DNA of 64,000 bases from DATJHM01 sp035493895 (GTDB lineage: Bacteria > Chloroflexota > Ktedonobacteria > Ktedonobacterales > Ktedonobacteraceae): the NCBI GenBank assembly GCA_035493895.1, contig DATJHM010000313.1:12648-76647 (forward strand). The letters run 5' to 3'. Below the pieces are notes generated by a model. That model ran no database searches, had not been told where the DNA came from, and saw only the letters and a list, made by a program, of their open reading frames with translations. The number at the start of each line of letters is the position of its first letter. Position 1 is the first letter of the stretch. Both the position numbers and the translations under genes were made by a program. Shown here one piece after another: positions 26,517 to 35,315 of the stretch.

Positions 26517-26690
26517 AAGAAAGCATTCTTCCTGGCCAAACAGCACTGGGCCCGTCATACAAATATTGGGAACAACATACCTCTGGAAAGATCGAGACCT
26601 GAGATATGTGCCAGATTTTTGTAAACGCGAGCATGGTAGTAAAGAGCCTTTTCCAGTGCATGAATATATAAGGAAATGTGTGTACCAAAT
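26480..26690 (-). ncRNA. Leader RNA of the pyr operon (candidate attenuator)
   Basis: From the predicted start near 26690 to the T run at 26480 the transcript would be about 210 nt long and end at a strong terminator 177 bases before pyrB. The leader contains CATATCTC / GAGGTATG (8-bp stem, one G-U), GGCC / GGCC, and AGGAAGAA / TTCTTCCT. The 3' arm of the last one shares three bases with the terminator stem, so the two could compete. A full PyrR-binding consensus or T-box was not found. It could instead be a free small RNA. Confidence 0.45.
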
Positions 26691-26697
26691 TGTTAGA

Positions 26698-26727
26698 AGT
26701 ATACAGTACATCTTCCCGGAAAGTCAA
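26698..26727 (-). promoter_or_regulatory. Promoter of the pyr operon leader
   Basis: Minus-strand TTGACT (26722-26727) and TATACT (26698-26703), spacer of 18. Each box differs from consensus at one position. It lies between the FKBP gene and the leader terminator, so its transcript must meet that terminator before pyrB. Confidence 0.65.
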
Positions 26728-26752
26728 GTGCAAAAAATTGGCATTTCATTGG

Positions 26753-26785
26753 CGAGGCCATAGACACACTGTACATATGGCCTCG
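26753..26785. repeat. Perfect inverted repeat downstream of the FKBP gene
   Basis: A 10-bp perfect stem, CGAGGCCATA / TATGGCCTCG, loop of 13. A run of six T on the minus strand follows about 15 bases after the stem, so it may be a loose terminator of the FKBP gene or a processing signal. Confidence 0.5.
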
Positions 26786-26820
26786 TTTACGAAGGACTGC
26801 CATAAGCGCCGGTGACGCGA

Positions 26821-27591
26821 TTATTGTACAGTCACCAATGAGACATCGAAAATCAACGTCGCATTTGCAGGGATATTCGAGCCCTGAGGAGGTTGGTCGC
26901 CATAGGCCAATGCTGGAGGGAGAATCAGGCGTCGCGATCCACCCGCTTTCATACCAATCAGACCCTCATCCCAGCCCTTAATGACCTGGCCCTGACCAAG
27001 TGTCACGTTGATAGGCTGACCACCTCGATCATAGGAACTATCGAACTTCTGACCTGTGCTTTGCACCCAGCCTGTGTACTGTACATACACCGTACTACCA
27101 CTCTGAGCAGTGGCCCCAACGCCCACTTTTGTATCAATATACTCCAGCCCATCCGCCAACTTATGCACAGTTCCGCTTACAGCCGGTGGTGTAGCGGGAC
27201 CAGCCGAGGGGGTTGGCGAACCAGCAGTCACAGTCTGCATACCATGAGCAATCGCCGTCGCTTCGGTCTTGGCACTTGCCGTCGCCTGGGCATTAGCAGT
27301 TGCAGAGGCTACCGCTGCGGTAGCCGCACTGGCGGTAGATTTGGCGCGGGCCGTCGCCGTACTATGGAGATCATTGACCTTTGTAGCTGCGGCTTGCTGC
27401 GCTGCGGTATAACGCTGAAATTCCAGGATACCTGCGATAGCAAGAATAATCAGTACAACGGTAATGATCGTCGTCGTTATCAGTAATCGCCTCTTGCGTC
27501 GACGCGCCAGACGCTCCAGACGATCTTGCTGACGTTGACCCGGACGTCGTCCAGATAGATTATCTTTCTGTCCCTTGTCAGTTTGTGTCAT
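26821..27591 (-). CDS. Membrane-anchored FKBP-type peptidyl-prolyl isomerase
   Basis: A 256-residue protein in three parts: a very basic cytoplasmic N-terminus (LERLARRRKRRLL), one transmembrane helix at about 37-57 (ITTTIITVVLIILAIAGIL), a low-complexity Ala/Thr/Ser rod of about 60 residues followed by a Pro/Ser-rich hinge, and a C-terminal FKBP domain from about 145. The FKBP domain has VYVQYTGWVQSTGQKFDSS, VIKGWDEGLIGMKAGGSRRL and ALAYGDQ. It should fold proteins outside the membrane. GGAGGAG precedes the ATG at about 12 bases. It is upstream of, but transcribed separately from, the pyr operon. Confidence 0.92.
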   Translation of the reverse strand: MTQTDKGQKDNLSGRRPGQRQQDRLERLARRRKRRLLITTTIITVVLIILAIAGILEFQRYTAAQQAAATKVNDLHSTATARAKSTASAATAAVASATANAQATASAKTEATAIAHGMQTVTAGSPTPSAGPATPPAVSGTVHKLADGLEYIDTKVGVGATAQSGSTVYVQYTGWVQSTGQKFDSSYDRGGQPINVTLGQGQVIKGWDEGLIGMKAGGSRRLILPPALAYGDQPPQGSNIPANATLIFDVSLVTVQ

Positions 27592-27806
27592 GCAGACAAA
27601 TCTCTCCTCCTACACAAAACATAATCATTGCAGGTCGAGGTTACCATCAACCACACATTTTGGCAAGAGTTCACGACATTCATCGACAAAAATTTGTATG
27701 GCAGGTCGTGGCGATGAGGGTTGGTCTGGGCGGAGACAAGCCCCACCGCTACGATTTGCATGCGGCCGATGGAAAATTTGGCGCTTACCGGCAAGCAATC
27801 TTTGCC

Positions 27807-27835
27807 TTGACATCGATTCACCTCCGACTTATACT
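27807..27835 (+). promoter_or_regulatory. Promoter of dgoD
   Basis: A perfect TTGACA (27807-27812) and TATACT (27830-27835) with a 17-base spacer, 158 bases before the dgoD ATG. The rest of the 27592-27993 gap holds a CAAGCC-containing repeat scrap (GGAGACAAGCCCC near 27731) and no gene. Confidence 0.75.
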
Positions 27836-27993
27836 TTTTTCGCATTACTCAGTTCGAGAACGATCTTCCTATCACACGTGAAAGCAATTCTCGTGAGGGT
27901 ATTGCGAATTTCGCCCCACACGTTATGCCCATAGGACACAGACACAGGGTGTGCCTCATTTGTACCCATAGAACATCCAGAGAAGGAGTCGCT

Positions 27994-29142
27994 ATGAAGA
28001 TCACGGCGATAGAGTTGTTTCAAGTCCCACCACGCTGGCTATTCCTTAAAGTATCGACCGATGCCGGTTTCAGTGGCTGGGGAGAGCCAATCGTGGAAGG
28101 ACATGCTCGTACCACCGCGGCCGCTGTCGAAGAGGCCAGCAAATACCTTATCGGCAAAGATCCGACCCATATCGAAGATATCTGGCAAACGCTGTATCGT
28201 GCTCGCTTTTACCGGGGTGGCCCGATTATGATGAGCGCGATGGCGGGCATTGACCAGGCGTTATGGGATATCAAAGGGAAACAGCATGGCGTCCCTATTT
28301 ATGAGCTTTTAGGCGGGCCTGTACGAGAAAAGATACGGATCTATGGCTGGATCGGGGGAGATAATCCCGCTGACGTCGCGGAGGCCGCCAAACGACGCGC
28401 CGAGACCGGTTTTACGGCGGCAAAGATGAATGCTGCAAGCCAGATGAATTATATTGACTCGTTCACGATGATTGACGAGATTGTCGCACGCGTGGCAAGC
28501 GTGCGTGAGGCGACCGGACGCAATTTCGATATCGCGATCGACTTTCATGGACGTGTCCATAAAGCGATGGCAAAAATGATCGCCAAAGAGCTTGAGCCTC
28601 TCCATCCCTTCTTTCTGGAAGAGCCTGTCCTCCCGGAAAATGGGGATGCGCTACGCGAAATTGCCCGGCATACGACGATTCCCATCGCAACAGGTGAACG
28701 GCTATACTCACGCTGGGATTTCAAACAGCTTCTCCAGGATGGCTCCGTAGCGATTATTCAGCCGGACCTCTCGCACGCAGGCGGCATTTCTGAGGTCAAA
28801 AAAATCGCGACGATGGCTGAAACCTACGATGTCGCCCTCGCGCCTCACTGCCCGCTAGGGCCGATTGCGCTGGCTGCCTGTCTCCAGATCGATGCCTGCA
28901 CGCCCAATATGCTGATCCAGGAGACAAGCCTGAATATTCATTATAATCAGAACGGCGATCTTCTCGATTATCTGGCGGACCCCACTGTTTTCGCCTATAG
29001 CGATGGCTCTATCCAGGTGCCACAGGGACCGGGGCTCGGCATTACGATTAACGAAGAGGCGGTACGACAGGCAGCGAAAATAGGCCACGATTGGTCTAAT
29101 CCTGTCTGGCGTACCAGCGACGGAACGATTGCGGAGTGGTAA
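27994..29142 (+). CDS. dgoD: D-galactonate dehydratase
   Basis: Enolase-superfamily enzyme that dehydrates D-galactonate to 2-keto-3-deoxygalactonate. The 382-residue protein matches E. coli DgoD wording throughout: PPRWLFLKV, WGEPIVEGHART, RFYRGGPIMMSA.AGIDQALWDIKGK, the metal-ligand strand IDFHGRV, LEEPVLPENGD, TGERLYSR, QPDLSHAGGI and APHCPLGPIALAACLQID with the catalytic histidine. AGAAGGAG lies 6 bases before the ATG. No other galactonate genes follow; instead a scrap of a sugar-transport permease lies just downstream on the other strand, suggesting a larger sugar locus was lost. Confidence 0.95.
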   Translation: MKITAIELFQVPPRWLFLKVSTDAGFSGWGEPIVEGHARTTAAAVEEASKYLIGKDPTHIEDIWQTLYRARFYRGGPIMMSAMAGIDQALWDIKGKQHGVPIYELLGGPVREKIRIYGWIGGDNPADVAEAAKRRAETGFTAAKMNAASQMNYIDSFTMIDEIVARVASVREATGRNFDIAIDFHGRVHKAMAKMIAKELEPLHPFFLEEPVLPENGDALREIARHTTIPIATGERLYSRWDFKQLLQDGSVAIIQPDLSHAGGISEVKKIATMAETYDVALAPHCPLGPIALAACLQIDACTPNMLIQETSLNIHYNQNGDLLDYLADPTVFAYSDGSIQVPQGPGLGITINEEAVRQAAKIGHDWSNPVWRTSDGTIAEW

Positions 29143-29155
29143 GTCTGTTGTCTCT

Positions 29156-29227
29156 CTAGCCTTTGACAGCGCCAGCCGTCAGACCGCTTACGAGCTGGCG
29201 CTGGAAAACGGTGAAGAGAATGCAGAA
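29156..29227 (-). pseudogene. C-terminal remnant of a carbohydrate ABC permease (MalG type)
   Basis: Read on the minus strand, the bases before the stop at 29156-29158 encode ILFTVFQRQLVSGLTAGAVK followed by G and stop. This is the classic C-terminus of MalG-type permeases (FQRYFVxGLTAGAVKG). The frame upstream soon loses similarity, so only about 23 codons remain. It starts 13 bases after dgoD, on the opposite strand. Confidence 0.7.
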
Positions 29228-29342
29228 ATGTCGGGATTCAAGATCCTTATTACTTTTCTCGTGTGTTTCGCAAAATCATGAGGCAATCGCCATCCGAATA
29301 TCGCAAGGTCAAAAAAGGGTAGAGTATAGCGGGATTGGGTGG

Positions 29343-31376
29343 TCAGGTCGGGTAGACTTCGATCTGTGCGCGGTGAAAAACAGCGTCTGGCGTACGAATT
29401 GAGAGGGAGAGCCGCCATTTTCCGCTCATGCTGAAGTTGCCGTTTCCAGTGAAATTACCTTTCTCGTCAGGCCGCAAATGCACGGTGACGATGCCCATAT
29501 CCATACCCGGTTGCGTGGCATCGATGGATATGGTCAGTTGGGACGCTGAGATAGACGGTTGCTTGAGAATATGGAGAGTGAACGCATTTGGCCCCTGATG
29601 ATTTGGACTCACGGTGAGCATTGCGGTAAACAGTCCATCTGTCGTTTGTATTGTCTGCACCACTGGCCGGGCTGATCCAGAGGAGCGCGCAAACGAATCT
29701 CCAGCTGGCTGAAGAAGTGCCGCTGGTAATAGCGTGCCTGCAAATATACTCAAAAGGCCGCTACAGAGCAGAACCGCGATGCCCAGCAACGCTTCCCAGC
29801 GCAAGATGCCGATCAACAGGCCAGTCTTTTGTTGGAGAGAGCGCTCCAGTGCCGTTACATCCTTCGCGATCATTTGCAGTGGCACGACTTCTTTTTCTTC
29901 TTGTTGCCCGATTGCAAGTGCTTGCTTGTATTTTTCATAGTGCTTTTTCAAGTGAGGACGAAGCCAGAAGACATGCACAGCACTGCTACAGATCATCAGC
30001 ATCACCAGGAGCGTCTTGCTCAGCAGGATACAGCCGTACGCAGTGGTAAATAGTTGCGACCACGTGGGCAAATGTATTGCGGCATTCGAAGGACCGCTGA
30101 TAGCCATAAGAATTACGCCAGTGAGCGCAAGGGGCGAATAGCGCGACAAGAGCGTAAGGAGAGGCTGCACCTGCTTCTCGAACGGCTTGCCACGTAAAAC
30201 CGGGAGATAGGCGACCACCAGATAGAATATCCCCCCGACCCACAACGACGCGGCGAGCAGATGGAGCCAGTCGATCAGGACAGAGCCGACCACAATATCG
30301 CCATCGACAGCAGCAGCATGCCCTGAAAGCGTCACCGCGATCAGTAAAATCAGGCCGAGTCCAAGCTGTAACCAGGGAGATAGCGCTGTTAGCCAGGAGG
30401 GGAAACGCTTGAGAAACTGTCCCCCGGTCAGCACCAGCACCAGCACCAGCACGATTTCACGGATACTCCAGTAGGTGCCAAAAGGAGGATTCGCGATGCA
30501 TTGCCACAGCAGAGAAGGAGCAAGCGCGGATAGCCATTGCCCACCCGTCAGGGCGAGCGTCTGACTCAGCAGAATGCCGCTATTGGCGACCAGGAGCAAG
30601 AGCAAGATGGGAATAGCCAGAACGTGTTCAAAGTAGCGCCTGACTTCGCGATCAAGCGCGAGCAATTCCAGATCTTTGATCTCCGTCAATTCGCAGACGA
30701 AAATTACCCAGAGTTGCACACCCACCCAGAAAACGATGCCAGCCTCAAATAGCGTAGCCATCAGACCACTGAAGATGGTGGAGAAATCCAGCGAATTCGT
30801 CGTTTCGAGCGTATCATCAATAATCGGAGGAGCTGGCAAGGTGCCTTTATAAGTGGGGACAGTTCCGTCCGGTTCGGCTACCGTAAAGAGAAACGAGTCG
30901 CTTGCAATGTGGCCATCGACGGTCGACTGCGTACGATAGAAAACGAGATAGACGCCCGGAGAAAGATTCGGCTTGAGCGAGAGATCCATCTCCCTGGCAT
31001 TGTTTGCATTGACAGACGCGTTTTGCAGATCAACACGCGTCTCCTCGCCCGTCACACCCTGCGTAGAGCTTTTGGGGAGCAGAACGACCGAGGACGTTGA
31101 GAAAGGAGGATTCAGATTTTCGCTGAACCACATCTGAATCCTCGCTGGTGGGCTCTTGAGCACAACGCCAATGGAGGGATCAGAGCGCACAAGGACTGCA
31201 TGGGCCTGGGCATTCAATGGGAAGGCAAGCATCCCACAAATTGCAAGCAACCATGCACTTATAGCAAGCAAAAACGGAGCCTTTTTGCGCCTCTTTTGTC
31301 GCTTATAGCTGCCAGACAGTGTATGGATATTTCTTTCCATGCTTTGAACCGCTACTTTCCCTTTGCGCGCTCTCAT
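29343..31376 (-). CDS. CopC-CopD fusion copper-resistance/uptake membrane protein
   Basis: A 677-residue protein. After a basic N-terminus and a signal helix (residues about 34-57) the mature part begins HAVLVRSDPS, the CopC copper-binding domain with its N-terminal histidine (to about 165, ending VDGHIASDSFLFTV). A CopD-type membrane region follows with about eight helices from residue 200 to 570, including the conserved ATLSGHAAA-like VTLSGHAAAVDG and LIDWLHLLAASLWVGG. A C-terminal extracellular YtkA-like beta domain holds a Met-rich segment (QPGMDMG). AAGGA lies 5 bases before the ATG. It is 12 bases after the multicopper oxidase gene, forming a copper operon. Confidence 0.9.
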   Translation of the reverse strand: MRARKGKVAVQSMERNIHTLSGSYKRQKRRKKAPFLLAISAWLLAICGMLAFPLNAQAHAVLVRSDPSIGVVLKSPPARIQMWFSENLNPPFSTSSVVLLPKSSTQGVTGEETRVDLQNASVNANNAREMDLSLKPNLSPGVYLVFYRTQSTVDGHIASDSFLFTVAEPDGTVPTYKGTLPAPPIIDDTLETTNSLDFSTIFSGLMATLFEAGIVFWVGVQLWVIFVCELTEIKDLELLALDREVRRYFEHVLAIPILLLLLVANSGILLSQTLALTGGQWLSALAPSLLWQCIANPPFGTYWSIREIVLVLVLVLTGGQFLKRFPSWLTALSPWLQLGLGLILLIAVTLSGHAAAVDGDIVVGSVLIDWLHLLAASLWVGGIFYLVVAYLPVLRGKPFEKQVQPLLTLLSRYSPLALTGVILMAISGPSNAAIHLPTWSQLFTTAYGCILLSKTLLVMLMICSSAVHVFWLRPHLKKHYEKYKQALAIGQQEEKEVVPLQMIAKDVTALERSLQQKTGLLIGILRWEALLGIAVLLCSGLLSIFAGTLLPAALLQPAGDSFARSSGSARPVVQTIQTTDGLFTAMLTVSPNHQGPNAFTLHILKQPSISASQLTISIDATQPGMDMGIVTVHLRPDEKGNFTGNGNFSMSGKWRLSLSIRTPDAVFHRAQIEVYPT

Positions 31377-31388
31377 GATCGTCCTTCA

Positions 31389-33593
31389 TTACGGCACAGG
31401 CGCAAACGGGCGCATCATCTCGTTGTCCTCATGATCAAGGATATGACAGTGCCAGACATAGCCGGGACCGGTAGTCGGGTCAAAGGCAAACATATTCTTG
31501 CCCGCCTGTACATTCTCGATTGGAACTTCGGTCGGAGCCCAACGGACAACGATGCGTGTTACCTGCTCGGGATACATCTTCATAGTATCCTTCCAACCCG
31601 CCTCATTCACATCAGGAGGAGTTATCGATTCTTTCAAGTACGGGATCACATCCGGATTTCCGCCGACGGCGTTACCACCATTGACCGCCGAATATGGCAG
31701 TGGAGGACCATAGCCGGGAATATAGACACCAGGCTTGTACTGTATATTGCCCCACGTATGATCCGATTTGAGGCCTGCATACGTCCCACCGGGGAACAGC
31801 GAGTCATACTTGGCACGGTATTTCTCTACATCGAATTCCTGACGATTGATGAGCTGGAACTGAACCAGATGAAGATGGATGGGATGGGCATCTTCCGTGA
31901 GATTGACAATCTCCCACTCTTCCGTCGAACCAACTCTGGGCAGTTCAGTCACATAATCGCCTTGCCCCATCCCGTCCGGTCGCCCCCCTGCAACGGCCGT
32001 CGTGGTCCCCTCACGGATACCAGTCCACTTCGTATTATTGAGCAGGACTTCCACAGGGCCACCGGGACCCTCTACCTCAACGAGTACCAGTTGTCGTTTC
32101 ACCGTTGGTTCGACATTGTACGCCAGAGTGCCTGCTGCCATATCGGCCAGCTTTACCAGCGCGGTAGGCTGATTTACCCCACCGCGTAAGGACAAGCCTT
32201 GCGCTGGATCGTACGTCGTATCTTGCCCGGATAACGGCAAGGTCACGCGGAACTGCATGATGCGCGCGGTCGTGGCCGCGTCAGGTTTATCGCCGCCTGG
32301 ATAAGGCGCAGGAGCGCTATTGACGAGCGTGAAACTCCGGCCTTGCAGCTTCGCAAAGTCGATGATAATATCCGCTCGCTCGCCAGGGCTGAGCAAAAGT
32401 TGCAAGGAAGAGTTATCGTGCGGATCGTTGAGCAGCGCGGGACGATCGAGCAAGCCTCCGTCAGTGCCAATTTGCCAGAAAGCTGGACCTGCATCATTAT
32501 TTTTGGCATCGACGAGACGCATTTTGTAGAAACGCGCATTTGAGCCATTCAGAATGCGGAAGCGATAGCGCCGTGGCTCGACCTCCAGATAGGGCCAGGT
32601 CTTGCCATTGACGACAATAGCATCGCCGAAGAACTCGGGAATCCAGTAAGGATGTACAGAAGGATTGGGCGGTCCTCCGTTCAATCCCGTAGGATTTTTT
32701 GCGGGCGTGCCATTCGGGAAGAGCAATTGTCCATTCGTATCAAATTGTCGATCCTGAATGAGCAACTCGACCTCCTGATGACCGATCGGTAAGTTCAAAG
32801 GGTTGCCCGGTAAGCCAGTGTCATACTGGTTGCGTAACAGGTAAAAACCGGCGAGTCCTGCGAAAACACTGAGGCGAGTCATTCCTAACGCATGATCATG
32901 GAACCACATCGTTGTTGCCGGTTGCGTGTTGGGATAACGATAGATGGCTGAATTGGCGGGCGTAGCGGCAAACGTATTGTACCCTTTTCCATGCATGCCA
33001 TCCTGTGTGAACCATTGATTGGGAACACCATCGAACAATGATGGCACTTCTGCGCCGTGCATATGGGGCACCGTTGGTACCGGGCCCTGATAGGGTTTCG
33101 TCGAGCCCATCTGCTTTAAGGGATCAGCCCAATGGATAGTCTGATCGACCGTGAGCAATGATCCCAGCTGAGATTTCGTGAAGTCAGGAAGATCATTGAC
33201 ATAAGTAATTGTCGTCGGCATACTTTGTACAGATTCAATGGTATACGCAGGATAATGAGCGGGCCTATTGTCAACCTGATATCCCCACAGGTAGGTACCT
33301 GCATTGAATGGGGACTTGAGCCCGGCATACAGGCGTTCCGGCAAGACCTTCTGTTGAAACTCTTGCATACTTATAGTAAAGGATGTGTCCTTGACCCTGC
33401 TTCCTGCAAACGTAGGGAGCGGTTCCACGAACTGGGGGATTTTCGCACCAGCAAGAGGTACCTGTGGAGTCTGAGTAGTAAGGATGGGGGAAGATTTGTG
33501 GGACAGCAGAAACAATCCTTCCCCGACGGCAGCAACCGCTCCTATACCAGCTAATGCGCCCACTTTAAGGAATAGTCTTCGACTCGCCATCAT
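31389..33593 (-). CDS. Tat-exported multicopper oxidase (CotA/bilirubin-oxidase-like)
   Basis: A 734-residue copper oxidase. The N-terminus SRRLFLK followed by a hydrophobic stretch (residues about 5-30) is a twin-arginine signal. The four copper-binding segments are intact: HMHG (near 180), WFHDHALG (near 232), HPIHLHLVQF (near 575) and the C-terminal WHCHILDHEDNEMM with the type 1 copper cysteine and axial methionine. Members oxidise phenols, bilirubin, Mn(II) or Cu(I) with O2. With the adjacent CopC-CopD gene the likely role is extracytoplasmic copper handling, though laccase activity is equally compatible. The exact start is ATG at 33593 or 33590; the ribosome site is weak. Confidence 0.93.
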   Translation of the reverse strand: MMASRRLFLKVGALAGIGAVAAVGEGLFLLSHKSSPILTTQTPQVPLAGAKIPQFVEPLPTFAGSRVKDTSFTISMQEFQQKVLPERLYAGLKSPFNAGTYLWGYQVDNRPAHYPAYTIESVQSMPTTITYVNDLPDFTKSQLGSLLTVDQTIHWADPLKQMGSTKPYQGPVPTVPHMHGAEVPSLFDGVPNQWFTQDGMHGKGYNTFAATPANSAIYRYPNTQPATTMWFHDHALGMTRLSVFAGLAGFYLLRNQYDTGLPGNPLNLPIGHQEVELLIQDRQFDTNGQLLFPNGTPAKNPTGLNGGPPNPSVHPYWIPEFFGDAIVVNGKTWPYLEVEPRRYRFRILNGSNARFYKMRLVDAKNNDAGPAFWQIGTDGGLLDRPALLNDPHDNSSLQLLLSPGERADIIIDFAKLQGRSFTLVNSAPAPYPGGDKPDAATTARIMQFRVTLPLSGQDTTYDPAQGLSLRGGVNQPTALVKLADMAAGTLAYNVEPTVKRQLVLVEVEGPGGPVEVLLNNTKWTGIREGTTTAVAGGRPDGMGQGDYVTELPRVGSTEEWEIVNLTEDAHPIHLHLVQFQLINRQEFDVEKYRAKYDSLFPGGTYAGLKSDHTWGNIQYKPGVYIPGYGPPLPYSAVNGGNAVGGNPDVIPYLKESITPPDVNEAGWKDTMKMYPEQVTRIVVRWAPTEVPIENVQAGKNMFAFDPTTGPGYVWHCHILDHEDNEMMRPFAPVP

Positions 33594-33981
33594 AAGCTAT
33601 TTCTTTCATAACAATAATTTAGTCATACATTAGTGTAATAGAAATGTAGAGATTGGGATACTCTTATCCGAACCTCCTGAACAGAATACAGTAGGAATCC
33701 CGAGTTGGGCTTATATTAGCTGATTGCTTGATCCCTGTCAATAATTTTTTCATCTTACTTTAATGTCTGGATTTGCATTAGTACTTATTGGTGAAATGGA
33801 GGGGGAAGCGGGCAATTTTGCACCATTTGTAGCGAGAAAGGCAAGGCATTCACCCGATATGAGCTACTGTTAATGTAAATAAACAGTGCATCTACGAACG
33901 AGATCGTACGAGGAAAGATCGCATCAAGAACGTAATTTATTTGCTCTATTACAATATTTAGATGCAAAATCCTTATCTGAA
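33594..33981. other. AT-rich gap without a recognised gene
   Basis: Between the multicopper oxidase and ctaG genes. It must hold the oxidase promoter on the minus strand, but no box pair stood out. No convincing ORF, hairpin or repeat was seen. Confidence 0.5.
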
Positions 33982-34758
33982 TTACTGGCCGGAAGAAAAC
34001 GTATCAGTCGCAACAGGGGCATAATCTGGATCGTCAAGCTCCTCTTCCTCATAGATCTCTTTTGCCTGCGCAACCTTCTCCTGCTGGAGCATCCAGCGCA
34101 GGAAAAAGATACTCGCCAGTACAATGAAGAAGATGCTCCCCACGACCCACATGAGCAGGCCGCCTAATTGCTGATCCAGTTGGGTTACGGCCATATTCAT
34201 AGACGGGTTGGTCATGGCGATCGTATACAACGGCGGAGAGAAGGTCATTCCGGCCCCGAGCAACATCATCGGCATATCGCTAAAGAAGAGATAGGCCAGC
34301 TTGCCTCCAAGAGAGAGCGCCCGCTTTTCTTCGCCCGTAGGGTTGAGCAGAGGCCACCAGAAGAGCAGGCCCGCCGCCAGATACAGTATATTCACGCCTA
34401 TATGCAGGCCCTCATTGCTCATCATCGCATACAGCATGGGGGGTGCGTGCCAGATCCATAACGTAGCATTAAAGAGCGCAGAAGCGAGAAAAGGGATCGT
34501 CAAAATAGTGATGACGCGTTCAACACGTGTGTGGTGTGCGAAGAATTGGCGGAAGCGCCATGACGAGATACCGAGCAACAGCAGAGGGGGTGCGGCCAGA
34601 GAGAGAAGCAAATGTTGAATCATATGAACCGTAAACATAAAGTTCATGCCAAAGACATCCGCCGGGACGACCAGTGCCAGAAGAATGATTATGATCGCGA
34701 AGATGCCAGCCATCTTCTGAGCAGCTCGCCCTTGCTCTTTGGAAGCGTCAATTTGCAT
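33982..34758 (-). CDS. ctaG: CtaG-family cytochrome c oxidase assembly membrane protein
   Basis: A 258-residue polytopic membrane protein of the caa3_CtaG family, linked in Bacillus to caa3 oxidase assembly and copper delivery. It shows the hallmark MIQHLLLSLAAPPLLLLG at about residues 46-63, WIWHAPPMLYAMM, FWWPLLNPTG, and six to seven helices. A conserved histidine ladder (H45, H49, HAPP) could bind copper. An acidic C-terminal tail (IYEEEELDDPDY) is cytoplasmic. No oxidase subunits lie in the window; the neighbouring copper operon supports a copper-related role. Confidence 0.9.
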   Translation of the reverse strand: MQIDASKEQGRAAQKMAGIFAIIIILLALVVPADVFGMNFMFTVHMIQHLLLSLAAPPLLLLGISSWRFRQFFAHHTRVERVITILTIPFLASALFNATLWIWHAPPMLYAMMSNEGLHIGVNILYLAAGLLFWWPLLNPTGEEKRALSLGGKLAYLFFSDMPMMLLGAGMTFSPPLYTIAMTNPSMNMAVTQLDQQLGGLLMWVVGSIFFIVLASIFFLRWMLQQEKVAQAKEIYEEEELDDPDYAPVATDTFSSGQ

Positions 34759-34994
34759 CGCTTTCCTCTCTCATCTACGCCCGAACAGTTCTCGTAAAGC
34801 TCTTGCCCCTCATTATTTCTCTTATATCTCGATCCCAGGAGCATTACGAACATGAACTGATCTGCTTCATGTATCGTTCTGATAGAGATACCATAGCACT
34901 GAGCGCAAGAAATGTCCATCAGGAATTCTCCTGATATGTTGGAGAAAAGCAATTTCATACAGGCCAGTCTCTTGATAAGCGAAACGGGGAATTT

Positions 34995-35147
34995 TCAGGT
35001 ATCCGAAACGTCGGCATCCTCATATCCACAAAAAGGGCAAAAGATACTGAAGATATGCCACTGCTCGCGGGTATGCTTTGTGAGTCTGGCACGATGAGAG
35101 TGACACTGCGGACAAGAGGCATACTGAAAACGTTCATCACAAGAATG
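34995..35147 (-). pseudogene. Zinc-ribbon-like reading frame without a start codon
   Basis: An open minus-strand frame of 50 codons, from a stop at about 35150 to TGA at 34995-34997, contains two C-x2-C pairs: ASCPQCHSHRARL and, 31 residues later, IFCPFCGYED. This is the layout of a small zinc ribbon. No ATG, GTG or TTG occurs in the frame, so it is a decayed gene, uses a rare start, or is chance. The rest of the 34759-35315 gap shows nothing else clear. Confidence 0.3.
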
Positions 35148-35315
35148 TCAGGTAAGAATACAGGCAGTTGCTCATACGCTGTGTGGATGGTAGACTACCT
35201 GAGAGCATTGTTTCTCTTCGTTTGTCCCATACGATTGCGAGAGAACCCTTTGACAACACACAAACGCTATCAGGCCAAGAAACGGAAGCGAACCATCTTC
35301 AGTCGCTCTCCTCTC

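Noticed and set aside
26520..26690. T-box or classical PyrR-binding leader
   Set aside because: No TGGNACC T-box word; the only PyrR-like word (TTTCCAGAGGTAT) misses part of the consensus and is not in a proper hexaloop.
26478..26763. Short ORFs on both strands within the pyr leader
   Set aside because: No ribosome sites or recognisable peptides, and they overlap promoter and terminator signals.
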